This document shows, piece by piece, positions 16,379-23,869 of a DNA stretch of 38,032 nt. Numbering within the stretch: position 1 is the first letter of the stretch; the number at the start of each line of letters is the position of its first letter. The stretch comes from Vicinamibacteria bacterium (GTDB taxonomy: Bacteria; Acidobacteriota; Vicinamibacteria; Vicinamibacterales; UBA8438): NCBI GenBank assembly GCA_022821235.1, contig JAJEEA010000492.1:1-38032 (forward strand). The letters are read 5' to 3'. Below the pieces are notes generated by a model, which saw only the letters and a program-made list of their open reading frames with translations, did no database searches and was not told the origin of the DNA. The translations under genes and the position numbers were made by a program.

Positions 16379-17296
16379 ATGTCCGTCGCCGCCCCCCGGC
16401 CCCCCGCCGAGAACGACGCCCCGTCGCCGTCCGTGCCGGGCTCGCCGCTCGACTACGTCCGGGCGATGCGTCCGCACCACTGGATCAAGAACCTGATGGT
16501 GTTCGTGCCGCTGCTGGCGGCTCACGGCACCGACGCCGGTCTGTACCTGCGGCTGCTCGGGGTGTTCGCGGCGCTGTCGGCCTGCGCGTCGGGCACCTAC
16601 CTGCTGAACGACGTGCTCGATCTCCCCCACGACCGCCGGCACCGCCGCAAGCGGCATCGGCCGCTGGCCGCGGGCAGGACGGCGCTGCCGCCGACCGTCG
16701 GCATCGGCCTCGCGCTGGTCGCGGCAGGCCTCGCCGCCGCGTTCGGACTCTCCGTCGCCGCGGGATTGGGCGTCCTGCTCTATCTTGCCGTGACGTGCGC
16801 GTACTCGCTGTGGCTGAAGCGCAAGACGTTCATCGACGTCATGGCCATCGCCCTGCTCTACGCGATTCGCGTGCTCATCGGCGCCGCCGCCGTCTCCGTC
16901 ACGCCGTCGCCGTGGCTGCTGGCGTTCTCGCTGTTCGTCTTCCTCGCCATCGCCATCGCCAAGCGGCAGACCGAGCTGGCGGCGGGCGAGGGCGCCGACG
17001 GCCGCGCCTACCGCGCGGAGGACGGCCCCGCGATGGCCGCCCTTGGCGCCGGCAGCGGGTTCGCGACGGTGGTGGTGCTCACGCTCTACATCCAGAGCCC
17101 GGAGGTGGGGACCCGCTACGCACAGCACGAGCTGCTGTGGCTGGTCTGCCCTCTGCTCGTCCACTGGCTGGGACGGCTGACCCTGCTCGCGGCGCGCGGC
17201 GAGGTGGACGACGACCCCCTGGTGTTCGCGATGCGCGACCGGACGAGCTGGCTGACCGCGCTGGCAATCGGGGCGATCGTCCTCGCGGCGCTGTAG
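16379..17296 (+). CDS. UbiA-family polyprenyl-phosphate phosphoribosyltransferase (DPPR synthase-like)
   Basis: A 305-residue membrane protein with about eight to nine spans. It fits 5-phosphoribosyl-1-phosphate:polyprenyl-phosphate transferase (mycobacterial Rv3806c type) rather than quinone-pathway UbiA: it opens with AMRPHHWIKNLMVFVPLL (29-46), has NDVLDLPHD (77-85) as the metal-binding aspartate motif, KRHRPLAAG next, then YSLWLKRKTFIDVMAIALLY, and the hallmark AKRQTELA. The reaction transfers phosphoribose from PRPP to a polyprenyl phosphate, the first step to polyprenyl-phospho-arabinose. DprE1-like and DprE2-like genes follow, which strongly supports this. I do not see a gene for the 5-phosphatase step nearby. 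Confidence 0.85.
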   Translation: MSVAAPRPPAENDAPSPSVPGSPLDYVRAMRPHHWIKNLMVFVPLLAAHGTDAGLYLRLLGVFAALSACASGTYLLNDVLDLPHDRRHRRKRHRPLAAGRTALPPTVGIGLALVAAGLAAAFGLSVAAGLGVLLYLAVTCAYSLWLKRKTFIDVMAIALLYAIRVLIGAAAVSVTPSPWLLAFSLFVFLAIAIAKRQTELAAGEGADGRAYRAEDGPAMAALGAGSGFATVVVLTLYIQSPEVGTRYAQHELLWLVCPLLVHWLGRLTLLAARGEVDDDPLVFAMRDRTSWLTALAIGAIVLAAL

Positions 17297-17350
17297 AAGG
17301 CGACGGCGACGCCTCGCGCTCCACCGAACCCATGCAGAGAGGTCCGGGGA

Positions 17351-17560
17351 GACGACCCTGGCGTGGGCGTGGATTCCCGCCCATCACCTGGGGCCGGACC
17401 TGCCCGCGGGCGCCGGCGGGCTATGGGGAAGGCCCTGGCGATTCGCCGTGGATCCCGCCCACCACCTGGTGGGGGCGCCGGACCCTGACTGCGGGCGCCG
17501 GCACGGGCATGCGAAAGACCTTGGCAATGGTCTGTGGATTTCCCCGCCCATCGCGCGCCG
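17351..17560. repeat. Two and a half tandem repeats of about 80 bp
   Basis: The 360-base gap between the UbiA-type and DprE1-like genes holds related blocks starting near 17351, 17428 and 17513. Shared pieces are CCTGGCG, GTGGAT(T)CCCGCCCA(T/C)CACCTGG, GCGGGCGCCGGC and a partial third copy with GTGGATTTCCCCGCCCATC. The copies are diverged. No part is similar to the flanking genes, unlike the repeats at 7.3 and 19.0 kb. The remaining bases up to 17656 show nothing recognisable. Confidence 0.75.
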
Positions 17561-17656
17561 CTCAGGTGCGCGTACACTTGACGCACGCCGGCCGCCGACC
17601 CCCAACGGCAGGCGGGACGGACGACGACGTCGACGACTTCCCCCGGACGAGGAGCG

Positions 17657-18988
17657 ATGCAACTGTCGGGATGGGGCCGCTACCCGGTGCTGGACTGCCG
17701 ACTCGAGCGGCTCAGGCGATGCGGGGACCTGGACCGCCTGCTGGCGGACAACCGCACCGTGATCGCACGCGGCAACGGGCGCGCCTACGGCGATGCGGCG
17801 CTGAACCCGGCCCTCACGCTGTCCATGCTGGCGATGGACCGGATGCAGGCGTTCGACCCCGACACGGGGCGGCTGACATGCCAGGCGGGGGTGCTGCTGT
17901 CGGACGTGCTGGCCACGTTCGTGCCGCGGGGCTGGTTCCCGCCGGTGGTCCCCGGCACGGAGCTGGTCACCGTGGGCGGCATGATCGCGGCCGACGTGCA
18001 CGGCAAGAACCATCACCGCGACGGCTCGTTCGGCGCCCACGTGGAGTCGCTGACGCTGGCGACGGCCGACGGCGAGACCCGGCGCTGCAGCCGCTCGGAG
18101 AACGCGGACCTCTTCCGCGCCACGCTGGGCGGCATGGGCCTCACCGGCGTGATCCTCTCGGCTAGCTTTCGCCTGCGCCGCATCGACTCCGCGTACGTGC
18201 TGGCCGAGACCGTCGCCACGCGCGACCTCGACGAGACCATGGCGCTGTTCGAGGCGTCCGGGGACCGGCCGTTCAGCGTCGCCTGGATCGACTGCCTGGC
18301 CCGCGGCGGCGGGCTGGGCCGATCGCTCCTGTCCCGCGGGGCGTGGCTGCCGCGGACTTCCCTGCCGGCGCGGCTGGCCGCGAGCCCGTTGCGCACCGCG
18401 TCGCCGGCGAGGCTGGCGGTTCCCGTGGATGCGCCGGCCGGTCTGCTGAACCGGAGGTCGATCCGCCTGTTCAACGGGCTGTACCGCCTGCGCGGGCGCC
18501 TCCGCCGCGGCCCGCGGCCGATACACTACGGGTCCTTCTTCTTCCCCCTCGACGGCATCGCCGCCTGGAACCGCCTCTACGGGCGCCGCGGCTTCGTGCA
18601 GTACCAGTGCGTGCTGCCGAAGGCGGAGAGCCCGCGCGGCCTCGCCGCGCTGCTGGCGTGCGTCGCGGCGGCCGCACCGAGCCCGTTCCTCACCGTCCTC
18701 AAGCTGTTCGGTCCGGCCGGCGAGGGGCCGATGTCGTTCCCCATGGAGGGCTACACCCTGGCCCTGGACTTCCCGATGCGCCCCGGAGCTCCGGCCCTGC
18801 TGGACCGCCTCGACGACATCACCCACGACCACGGCGGTCGCGTGTATCTCGCCAAGGACGCCTGTGCGAGGCCGGAGCGCGTGCGGCGGGGCTACCCGCG
18901 CCTCGACGAGTTCAACGCGGTCCGCGCCGAGGCGGACCGCGGAGAGCACAGGTTCACCTCGGCGCTGTCGCGGAGGCTCGGGCTGTGA
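17657..18988 (+). CDS. dprE1: DprE1-like FAD-dependent polyprenylphosphoryl-ribose 2'-oxidase
   Basis: A 443-residue flavoprotein of the vanillyl-alcohol-oxidase fold, close in pattern to mycobacterial DprE1, which oxidises the 2'-hydroxyl of polyprenyl-phospho-ribose. The FAD-binding half shows ARGNGRAYGDAALN (37-50), VTVGGMIAADVHGKNHH (104-120), GSFGAHVESL (123-132) and TLGGMGLTGVI (156-166). The substrate half contains HYGSFFFPLDG, LKLFGPAGEGPMSFP and VYLAKDACARPE. The residue before LDFP, where actinobacterial enzymes have the cysteine hit by covalent inhibitors, is alanine here (YTLALDFP). ATG 17657 matches the family N-terminus. The stop overlaps a GTG (GTGA, 18985-18988), and the last 26 codons are duplicated downstream. 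Confidence 0.87.
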   Translation: MQLSGWGRYPVLDCRLERLRRCGDLDRLLADNRTVIARGNGRAYGDAALNPALTLSMLAMDRMQAFDPDTGRLTCQAGVLLSDVLATFVPRGWFPPVVPGTELVTVGGMIAADVHGKNHHRDGSFGAHVESLTLATADGETRRCSRSENADLFRATLGGMGLTGVILSASFRLRRIDSAYVLAETVATRDLDETMALFEASGDRPFSVAWIDCLARGGGLGRSLLSRGAWLPRTSLPARLAASPLRTASPARLAVPVDAPAGLLNRRSIRLFNGLYRLRGRLRRGPRPIHYGSFFFPLDGIAAWNRLYGRRGFVQYQCVLPKAESPRGLAALLACVAAAAPSPFLTVLKLFGPAGEGPMSFPMEGYTLALDFPMRPGAPALLDRLDDITHDHGGRVYLAKDACARPERVRRGYPRLDEFNAVRAEADRGEHRFTSALSRRLGL

Positions 18989-19214
18989 AGGACCTCGGGA
19001 AAGCGCTCGACGGCGCCACGACCGACATCGGCGCACGCCGCCTCGCCTTCAACGCGGTCCGCGCCGAGGCGGACTGCGGAGAGCACCGGTTCGCCTCGGC
19101 GCTGTCGCGGAGGCTCAGGCTGTGAAGGGCCTCGGGAGCGCGCTCGACGGCGCCACGACCGACATCGGCGCACGCCGCCTCGTCGCGGGGTCGTCGCGGA
19201 GGCCCGCGCCGTGA
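18911..19214 (+). repeat. Triplicated dprE1/dprE2 junction with two coupled mini-ORFs
   Basis: The sequence coding the dprE1 C-terminus (FNAVRAEADRGEHRF and on) plus the first codons of the next gene is present at 18911-19047, again at 19048-19176 and partly at 19177-19214. Start codons GTG lie at 18985, 19122 and 19211, each inside a GTGA overlap and each preceded by CGGAGG. The first two open mini-ORFs of 46 and 30 codons beginning KDLGKALDGATTDIGARRL and KGLGSALDGATTDIGARRL, which resemble the true dprE2 N-terminus (GATSDIGRAVARRLA) with three residues deleted. So dprE1, mini-ORF 1, mini-ORF 2 and dprE2 form an unbroken chain of 4-base overlaps. Confidence 0.93.
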
Positions 19215-19951
19215 AGGGCGGGACGACCGCGCTCGTCGTCGGCGCCACGTCGGACATCGGCCGCGCCGTCGCCCGCCGCCTCGCCCGGGACGGCTGCGCC
19301 CTGCAGCTTGCGGGCCGCCATGGCGGGGACCTCGCCGCGGAGGTGCAGGACATGCGGCCGAGGACCGCCGGGGCGGTGACCGCGCACCGCTGCGACGTGC
19401 TCGACGCCGACGGCGGCGCATCGCTGCTCGACGAGCTCGACCCTCTGCCCGACGTGGCGGTCTGCGTGGTCGGGCTGACCGGCGACCAGACGGCCGCCCA
19501 GCGCGACGGCGCCGTGGCCGAGCGGATCATGCGGACCAACTACGTCGGCCCCGCCCTGCTGATGGCGGCCCTGGCCGAGCGGTTCGAGCAGCGCGGCCGC
19601 GGCGTGCTCGTCGGGGTGAGCTCGGTGGCGGGCGAGCGCGGGCGCGCCTCGAACTACGTCTACGGCTCGGCCAAGGCCGGCTTCACCGCGTTGCTGTCGG
19701 GCCTGCGCAACCGTCTCGCGGGCTCCGGCGTCCACGTCGTCACCGTCAAGCCGGGCTACGTCCGCACCCGAATGACCGACGGCATGGACCTGCCGCCGCG
19801 GCTGACGGCCGAGCCCGACGAAGTGGCGCGGGCGGTGGTCCGGGCCATCCGCCGGCGGCGGGACGTGGTGTACGTCCGGCGCATCTGGCGCGTGATCATG
19901 CTGGCGGTCCGGGCGCTCCCCGAGTGGCTGTTCAAGCGCACTAGACTGTAG
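19211..19951 (+). CDS. dprE2: DprE2-like short-chain dehydrogenase, polyprenylphosphoryl-2-keto-ribose reductase
   Basis: A 246-residue short-chain dehydrogenase/reductase. The cofactor loop is GATSDIGRAVA (11-21), the GxxxxxG form kept in DprE2 proteins, and the catalytic residues are S137/S138 (GVSSVAGERG), Y151 and K155 (YGSAK). The C-terminal VKPGYVRTRMT and the basic, amphipathic end (VYVRRIWRVIMLAVRALPEWLFKR) match DprE2, which reduces the keto intermediate to polyprenyl-phospho-arabinofuranose with NADH. GTG 19211 is the start because GGAGG lies eight bases before it and the mini-ORF stop overlaps it. Position directly behind the DprE1-like gene makes the assignment firm within this superfamily. 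Confidence 0.85.
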   Translation: MKGGTTALVVGATSDIGRAVARRLARDGCALQLAGRHGGDLAAEVQDMRPRTAGAVTAHRCDVLDADGGASLLDELDPLPDVAVCVVGLTGDQTAAQRDGAVAERIMRTNYVGPALLMAALAERFEQRGRGVLVGVSSVAGERGRASNYVYGSAKAGFTALLSGLRNRLAGSGVHVVTVKPGYVRTRMTDGMDLPPRLTAEPDEVARAVVRAIRRRRDVVYVRRIWRVIMLAVRALPEWLFKRTRL

Positions 19952-20093
19952 GAGCCTGCGGCGGCAGAGCGCGTCGCCCCGGCCCCGGCACTGGTCGTCA
20001 TCAGGCTGGAGCTGGGTAGAAGGCTGCGCCGACGGAGAGAATGTCGCCCCTCGACCGTAGAAGCCTGCCCCGGCAGACAAGGGCGTCGCTTCT
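19948..20093. repeat. Three copies of a ~35-bp repeat after dprE2
   Basis: GTAG(A/G)AG(C/G)CTGC-x-(G/C)CG-(A/G)C(A/G)GAG followed by GTCGCCCC or GTCGCTTC occurs at 19948-19980, 20016-20050 and 20057-20093. The first copy includes the dprE2 stop codon TAG. The spacing is irregular (68 and 41 bases). The copies are imperfect, about 70-80% alike by eye. They lie in the 270-base gap before the membrane glycosyltransferase-like gene, which contains no other gene. Confidence 0.6.
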
Positions 20094-20114
20094 CGCCGGA
20101 GGCACCACTCCCGC

Positions 20115-20134
20115 CCGGGGATCGACATCCCCGG
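20115..20134. terminator. 8-bp stem hairpin upstream of GT-C-like gene
   Basis: CCGGGGAT (20115-20122) pairs perfectly with ATCCCCGG (20127-20134) around a CGAC loop. No T-run follows. It may end the dprE2 transcript or act in the leader of the next gene. Confidence 0.4.
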
Positions 20135-20221
20135 CTGCGCCGGCGCCCGCCGGGTTCGCGGGCGGCGACCGGGAACCGAAGACGACGTTGGCGAGCCCAG
20201 ACCCGATCCGATCCGACTGGA

Positions 20222-21511
20222 ATGACACGACCTCTCCGCCTCGTCGCCGCGATCCTGTGCGCCGGCGCCGCCCTGCAGGCCCTGCTGTGGTCGCGCCAGT
20301 GGATCTACGGCGACCAGTACGCCCTGCTGCTGTCCGGTATCGGGGTCCTCGAGACCGGCGACCTTCCGCCGTTCGCGAAGACCATGAGCGGCGGCGGGCG
20401 CGTTCCGGGCGCCCTGCTGCCGCTGCTCGTCGCCGCCCCCCTCCAGGCCTGGGCCGACTACCGGGCGCCGGGGCTGCTCATCGGCCTGTCCCACGTCGCC
20501 GCCGTCGGCGTCCTGGCGGTCTGCATCGGCAAGGCCCTGGGCGCCCGGTTCCTCGCCGCGTATCTCGCCGTGTACTGGCTGTCTCCGTGGCGGCTCTACC
20601 ACGCCGGCTTCGTCTGGGAGCCGGCCTACGTGTTCCTGCCGGCGGCGCTGCACCTCGCCAGCGCGTACCACCTGCGCGAGCGGGCGCACGCGGGGTGGAG
20701 CCTGCTGCACGCCGCCAACCTCGCGCTGGCGCTGCAGCTCCACGGGTCGTTCCTCGTGCTGGCCCTCCTGACCGCCGGGCTCGCGGCAGTCCGGCGCATC
20801 CGCCTGGATGTCCGGGGGTGCGTCCTCGGCGTGCTCGCCGGAGGACTCACCCTCATTCCCACCGCGCAGGCGTTCATCGCCGGCACCCTGCCGCAGATTC
20901 TGCCCGGACGCACCGACGAGCTGCCCCGGGCCCTCATCGCCCTCGTGAACCTGCCGAAGAGCCTCGCCTACTGGTGGCGACTCGGCTCGCTGTACATCGG
21001 AAGGCGGCTCGAGCAGACGGTCTACGCCGATCCCGAGGCCGCGGCTTCGGCCTTCGCTACGGGAGCCACCAGCGCCGCCATCGCGCTGAGCACCGCGTCG
21101 GTGGCGATCGCGGTGTTCGCGTCCTGGCGCTACCTCCGGCGGCATCCGTCCTGCGAGCCGGACGCCCCCGGCCGGACATCGGCGGCGGAATGGCTCCGCG
21201 CCTACGCCGGCTGGTGTCTCGCCGCCCTGTGCGCGGCGGCCACGCTCTCTCCCGTGCCCGTCCAGGGTTGGCACGTGGTGATCGCGTTCCACGCCGCCTG
21301 CCTGCCGGTGGCGGCCTGGATATACGCCGCGTTCAGGGCCCGATCTCCCCTGCCCCGGGCGGCGGCGGCGACGTTCGTCCTGCTGGAGGTCGTCGTCGTG
21401 CTGCTGTTGGCCTTCGGCCACCCGATGTATCGGCCGGTCTCCGGTGAAGCCCTGATGCGGCAGGATCTGCCCGAGGCCGTCCGCCCGCTCATTCCCGGCC
21501 AGCCGCGCTGA
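20222..21511 (+). CDS. Polytopic membrane protein, putative GT-C glycosyltransferase
   Basis: A 429-residue protein with about ten hydrophobic spans. After the first span comes SRQWIYGDQYALL, an acidic residue in the first outer loop, which is where GT-C enzymes place their catalytic aspartate; the pattern of an amphipathic loop followed by regular spans (LVAAPLQAWADYRAPG, FLAAYLAVYWLSPWRLYHAG) also fits. GT-C enzymes use lipid-linked sugars such as polyprenyl-phospho-arabinose, exactly what the three preceding enzymes would make, so I infer that this is the user of that donor. I do not recognise the family by name. Its 3' end (SGEALMRQDLPEAVRP and on) is repeated twice directly downstream and once more 2.3 kb away. 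Confidence 0.55.
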   Translation: MTRPLRLVAAILCAGAALQALLWSRQWIYGDQYALLLSGIGVLETGDLPPFAKTMSGGGRVPGALLPLLVAAPLQAWADYRAPGLLIGLSHVAAVGVLAVCIGKALGARFLAAYLAVYWLSPWRLYHAGFVWEPAYVFLPAALHLASAYHLRERAHAGWSLLHAANLALALQLHGSFLVLALLTAGLAAVRRIRLDVRGCVLGVLAGGLTLIPTAQAFIAGTLPQILPGRTDELPRALIALVNLPKSLAYWWRLGSLYIGRRLEQTVYADPEAAASAFATGATSAAIALSTASVAIAVFASWRYLRRHPSCEPDAPGRTSAAEWLRAYAGWCLAALCAAATLSPVPVQGWHVVIAFHAACLPVAAWIYAAFRARSPLPRAAAATFVLLEVVVVLLLAFGHPMYRPVSGEALMRQDLPEAVRPLIPGQPR

Positions 21512-21760
21512 CGCCGCGACACCGCGAGAGCGGCCCGGACGGCAGTGCTCCGGCGACGCGCTGAGCCGACAGGATCCTGCCCGAGGCCGTCCGCCCGCTC
21601 ATTCCCGGCCAGCCGCGTTGACGCCGCGACACCGCGAGAAAGCCGAGACGGCAGTGCTCCGGCGGCGCGCTGATCCGACAGGATCTGCCCGAGGCCGTCC
21701 GCCCGCCATCCCGACCAGCCGCGCTGACGCCGCGACACCGCGAGAAGGCCCAGACGGGCA
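21461..21760 (+). repeat. Three 109-bp tandem copies of the GT-C gene's 3' end
   Basis: CAGGATC(C)TGCCCGAGGCCGTCCGCCCG begins at 21461, 21570 and 21679. The first copy is the coding end of the membrane gene, and its stop codon is at 21509-21511. The two further copies keep GCCAGCCGCG(C/T)TGACGCCGCGACACCGCGAGA, stop codon included, and drift by small indels. They carry no start codon for the next gene. The stretch from 21760 to 21930 has no further feature that I can see. Confidence 0.92.
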
Positions 21761-21930
21761 GTCCCGGCAGCGCCGACAACGGAGACCGGCCGCACGAACC
21801 TGTGCCGCGGTTACCAGCGCGGGATGTCAAAGTCGACGGCCGACCGCGAGGCGCGCCGAGGCGCGAGGGGCCGCGTGTGGCATGATCGAAGCGGCCGGCG
21901 AGGCCGCCCGCGCCGGGACGAGGCGCACCG

Positions 21931-23736
21931 ATGAGCACGACCTACCCCCGCATCCCCTACGGCGAAGCCGACATCCGCCGCATCCGCCTCAAGGGCTGGC
22001 TGTACGTCGACAAGACCCGGTTCCTCCGCCGGCTCGAGGACGAGAGCTACGCCTTCCTGATCCGCCCGCGCCGCTTCGGCAAGAGCCTCTGGGTGTCGGT
22101 GCTCGAGAACTACTACGACCGCAGCCGCGCCGACGAGTGGCACGCCGTCTTCGACGGCACCGACATCGGCCGCGAGCCCACCGACGACCGGTCGCGCTAC
22201 GTCATCCTGCGGTTCAACTTCTCGGCCTTCGACGACACCCTCGAGACGCTGCGCGAGCGCTTCGAAGGCTACTGCGGCATGGTCGTCCGCAACGCGCTGG
22301 AGCGCAACCCGGACCTGTTTCCCGACGCCGCGGTCCGGCGCATCCTCGCCCCCCCCGCGGTCGACGGCCGGCTCGGCGAGCTGTTCCGGTACGCGGGGAA
22401 CAACGGCATCCCGCTGTACGTGCTCATCGACGAGTACGACAACTTCGCCAACACGGTGCTGGCGCACCACGGCCGCGAGGCATACGAGTCGTTCACGCAC
22501 GGCGGCGGCTTCTACCGCAACTTCTTCGCCACCCTGAAGGCGGGGGCCGGCGAGAGCGGCGGCGGCCTCGAGCGGCTGTTCATCACCGGGGTCTCGCCCA
22601 TCACGATGGACGACGTGACCAGCGGCTTCAACATCGGCGCGAACGTCAGCATCAGCCCGCAGTTCAACGAACTGCTCGGCTTCACCGAGGACGAGGTGCG
22701 GAGTCTGCTGGACCTGTACCGCGACCGCGGCGCGTTCGACCAGGACGTGGACACCGCCCTCGGGGTGATGCGCGAGTGGTACGACGGCTACCGGTTCGCG
22801 AAGGGCGCGCGCGGCGACCTCTACAACACCGACATGGTGCTCTACTACCTGAAGCACTCGGTGCCGAACCAGCCCATGCCGGACGAGCTGATCGACGTCA
22901 ACGTGCGCATCGACTACGGCAAGCTGCGCCACCTGCTGGTGGTGAACCGCGAGGCCGGCGCCCGCTTCAACGGCAACTTCGACCTGCTGCGGCACATCGC
23001 CGGCGAAGGCGGCGCCGACGCCGACGTCAACCTCAGCTTCCCGCTCGAGGATCTCGCCGAGCGGGAGAACTTCCTGTCGCTGCTGTACTACTTCGGCCTG
23101 CTGAGCATGCGCGGCGAGTCGCAGGGCAGAGCCCGGCTCCGCATCCCCAACCAGACCGTGCGGCGGCTGATGTACGGCTACCTGCGCGGCGGCTACCGCG
23201 ACGTCGGGGTCTTCTCGGTCAGCCACTACCGGTTCTCGAACCTGGTGGTCGACATGGCCTACCGCGGGGCGTGGCGGCCGGCGCTGACCTTCCTGGCCGA
23301 GGCCGTCGCGGCGCAGACCGGCATCCGCGACTACCTGGACGGCGAGCGGGTGGTGCAGGCGTTCCTGGCCGCGCACTTCAGCCTGATCGGCCACTTCGTG
23401 ATCCACTCCGAGCGCGAGCTGAACAAGGGCTACGCCGACCTGCACCTCGAGCCGTTCCTCGCCCGCTACCCGGACGTCCGCTACGGCTACGTTATCGAGA
23501 TCAAGTACCTGAAGCGCGGCGGGACGGCGGACGAGCCCACGGTGGCGGCGCGGCTCGACGAGGCCCGGACGCAGCTTCGGGGCTACCTCGCCGATCCGGC
23601 CCTGCGCGCCGAGCCCGCGGTGCGGCACATCGGCCTTGCGCTGGTGTTCCACGGCTGGGAGCTGGCCGCCTGCGAGGCGATTGGCGACGGCGACCAGAAT
23701 ACCGGCGAGCCCCCCCCGTCTCCGGTGAAGCACTGA
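21931..23736 (+). CDS. AAA-ATPase-like protein with C-terminal PD-(D/E)XK nuclease domain (DUF1703)
   Basis: A 601-residue protein of the AAA-ATPase_like/DUF1703 family. The N-terminus has the family opening (YPRIPYGEADIRRIR), YVDKTRFLRRLE and a Walker A-like RPRRFGKS (45-52). VLIDEYDNF (about 168-176) is the Walker B/DEYDN signature, followed by FITGVSPITMDDVTSGFN. The C-terminal domain contains GYADLHLEPFLARYP and the nuclease strand YVIEIKYLK (about 519-527), the D and ExK residues of a PD-(D/E)XK site. Such proteins exist in many copies in some bacteria; nucleic-acid or mobile-element roles are suspected. Its last codons (GEPPPSPVKH) fall within a copy of the GT-C gene's 3' end read in another frame, so the natural C-terminus was probably replaced. 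Confidence 0.85.
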   Translation: MSTTYPRIPYGEADIRRIRLKGWLYVDKTRFLRRLEDESYAFLIRPRRFGKSLWVSVLENYYDRSRADEWHAVFDGTDIGREPTDDRSRYVILRFNFSAFDDTLETLRERFEGYCGMVVRNALERNPDLFPDAAVRRILAPPAVDGRLGELFRYAGNNGIPLYVLIDEYDNFANTVLAHHGREAYESFTHGGGFYRNFFATLKAGAGESGGGLERLFITGVSPITMDDVTSGFNIGANVSISPQFNELLGFTEDEVRSLLDLYRDRGAFDQDVDTALGVMREWYDGYRFAKGARGDLYNTDMVLYYLKHSVPNQPMPDELIDVNVRIDYGKLRHLLVVNREAGARFNGNFDLLRHIAGEGGADADVNLSFPLEDLAERENFLSLLYYFGLLSMRGESQGRARLRIPNQTVRRLMYGYLRGGYRDVGVFSVSHYRFSNLVVDMAYRGAWRPALTFLAEAVAAQTGIRDYLDGERVVQAFLAAHFSLIGHFVIHSERELNKGYADLHLEPFLARYPDVRYGYVIEIKYLKRGGTADEPTVAARLDEARTQLRGYLADPALRAEPAVRHIGLALVFHGWELAACEAIGDGDQNTGEPPPSPVKH

Positions 23737-23781
23737 TGCGGCAGGATCTGCCCGAGGCCGTCCGCACCTTCATTCCCGGCC
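23718..23781 (+). repeat. Distant 64-bp copy of the GT-C gene's 3' end
   Basis: This segment matches 21437-21500 at 60 of 64 positions (GTCTCCGGTGAAGC, then CTGATGCGGCAGGATCTGCC, then GAGGCCGTCCGC, then TCATTCCCGGCC). It contains the stop codon of the preceding gene. The two copies bracket the AAA/nuclease gene as direct repeats 2.2 kb apart. Confidence 0.92.
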
Positions 23782-23869
23782 GCACCCCCCGACGCCGGAT
23801 CGGTCCGCCGACATCGCTGACGGTCTTGCGCGGGAAGCCGGGGCTACGCCGCCGACCGCCTCCGGCATG

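Noticed and set aside
19115-21421. 768-codon minus-strand frame over dprE2 and the GT-C-like gene
   Set aside because: Composition typical of an antisense shadow (Gln/Arg/His-rich), and it crosses two well supported genes and a repeat region.
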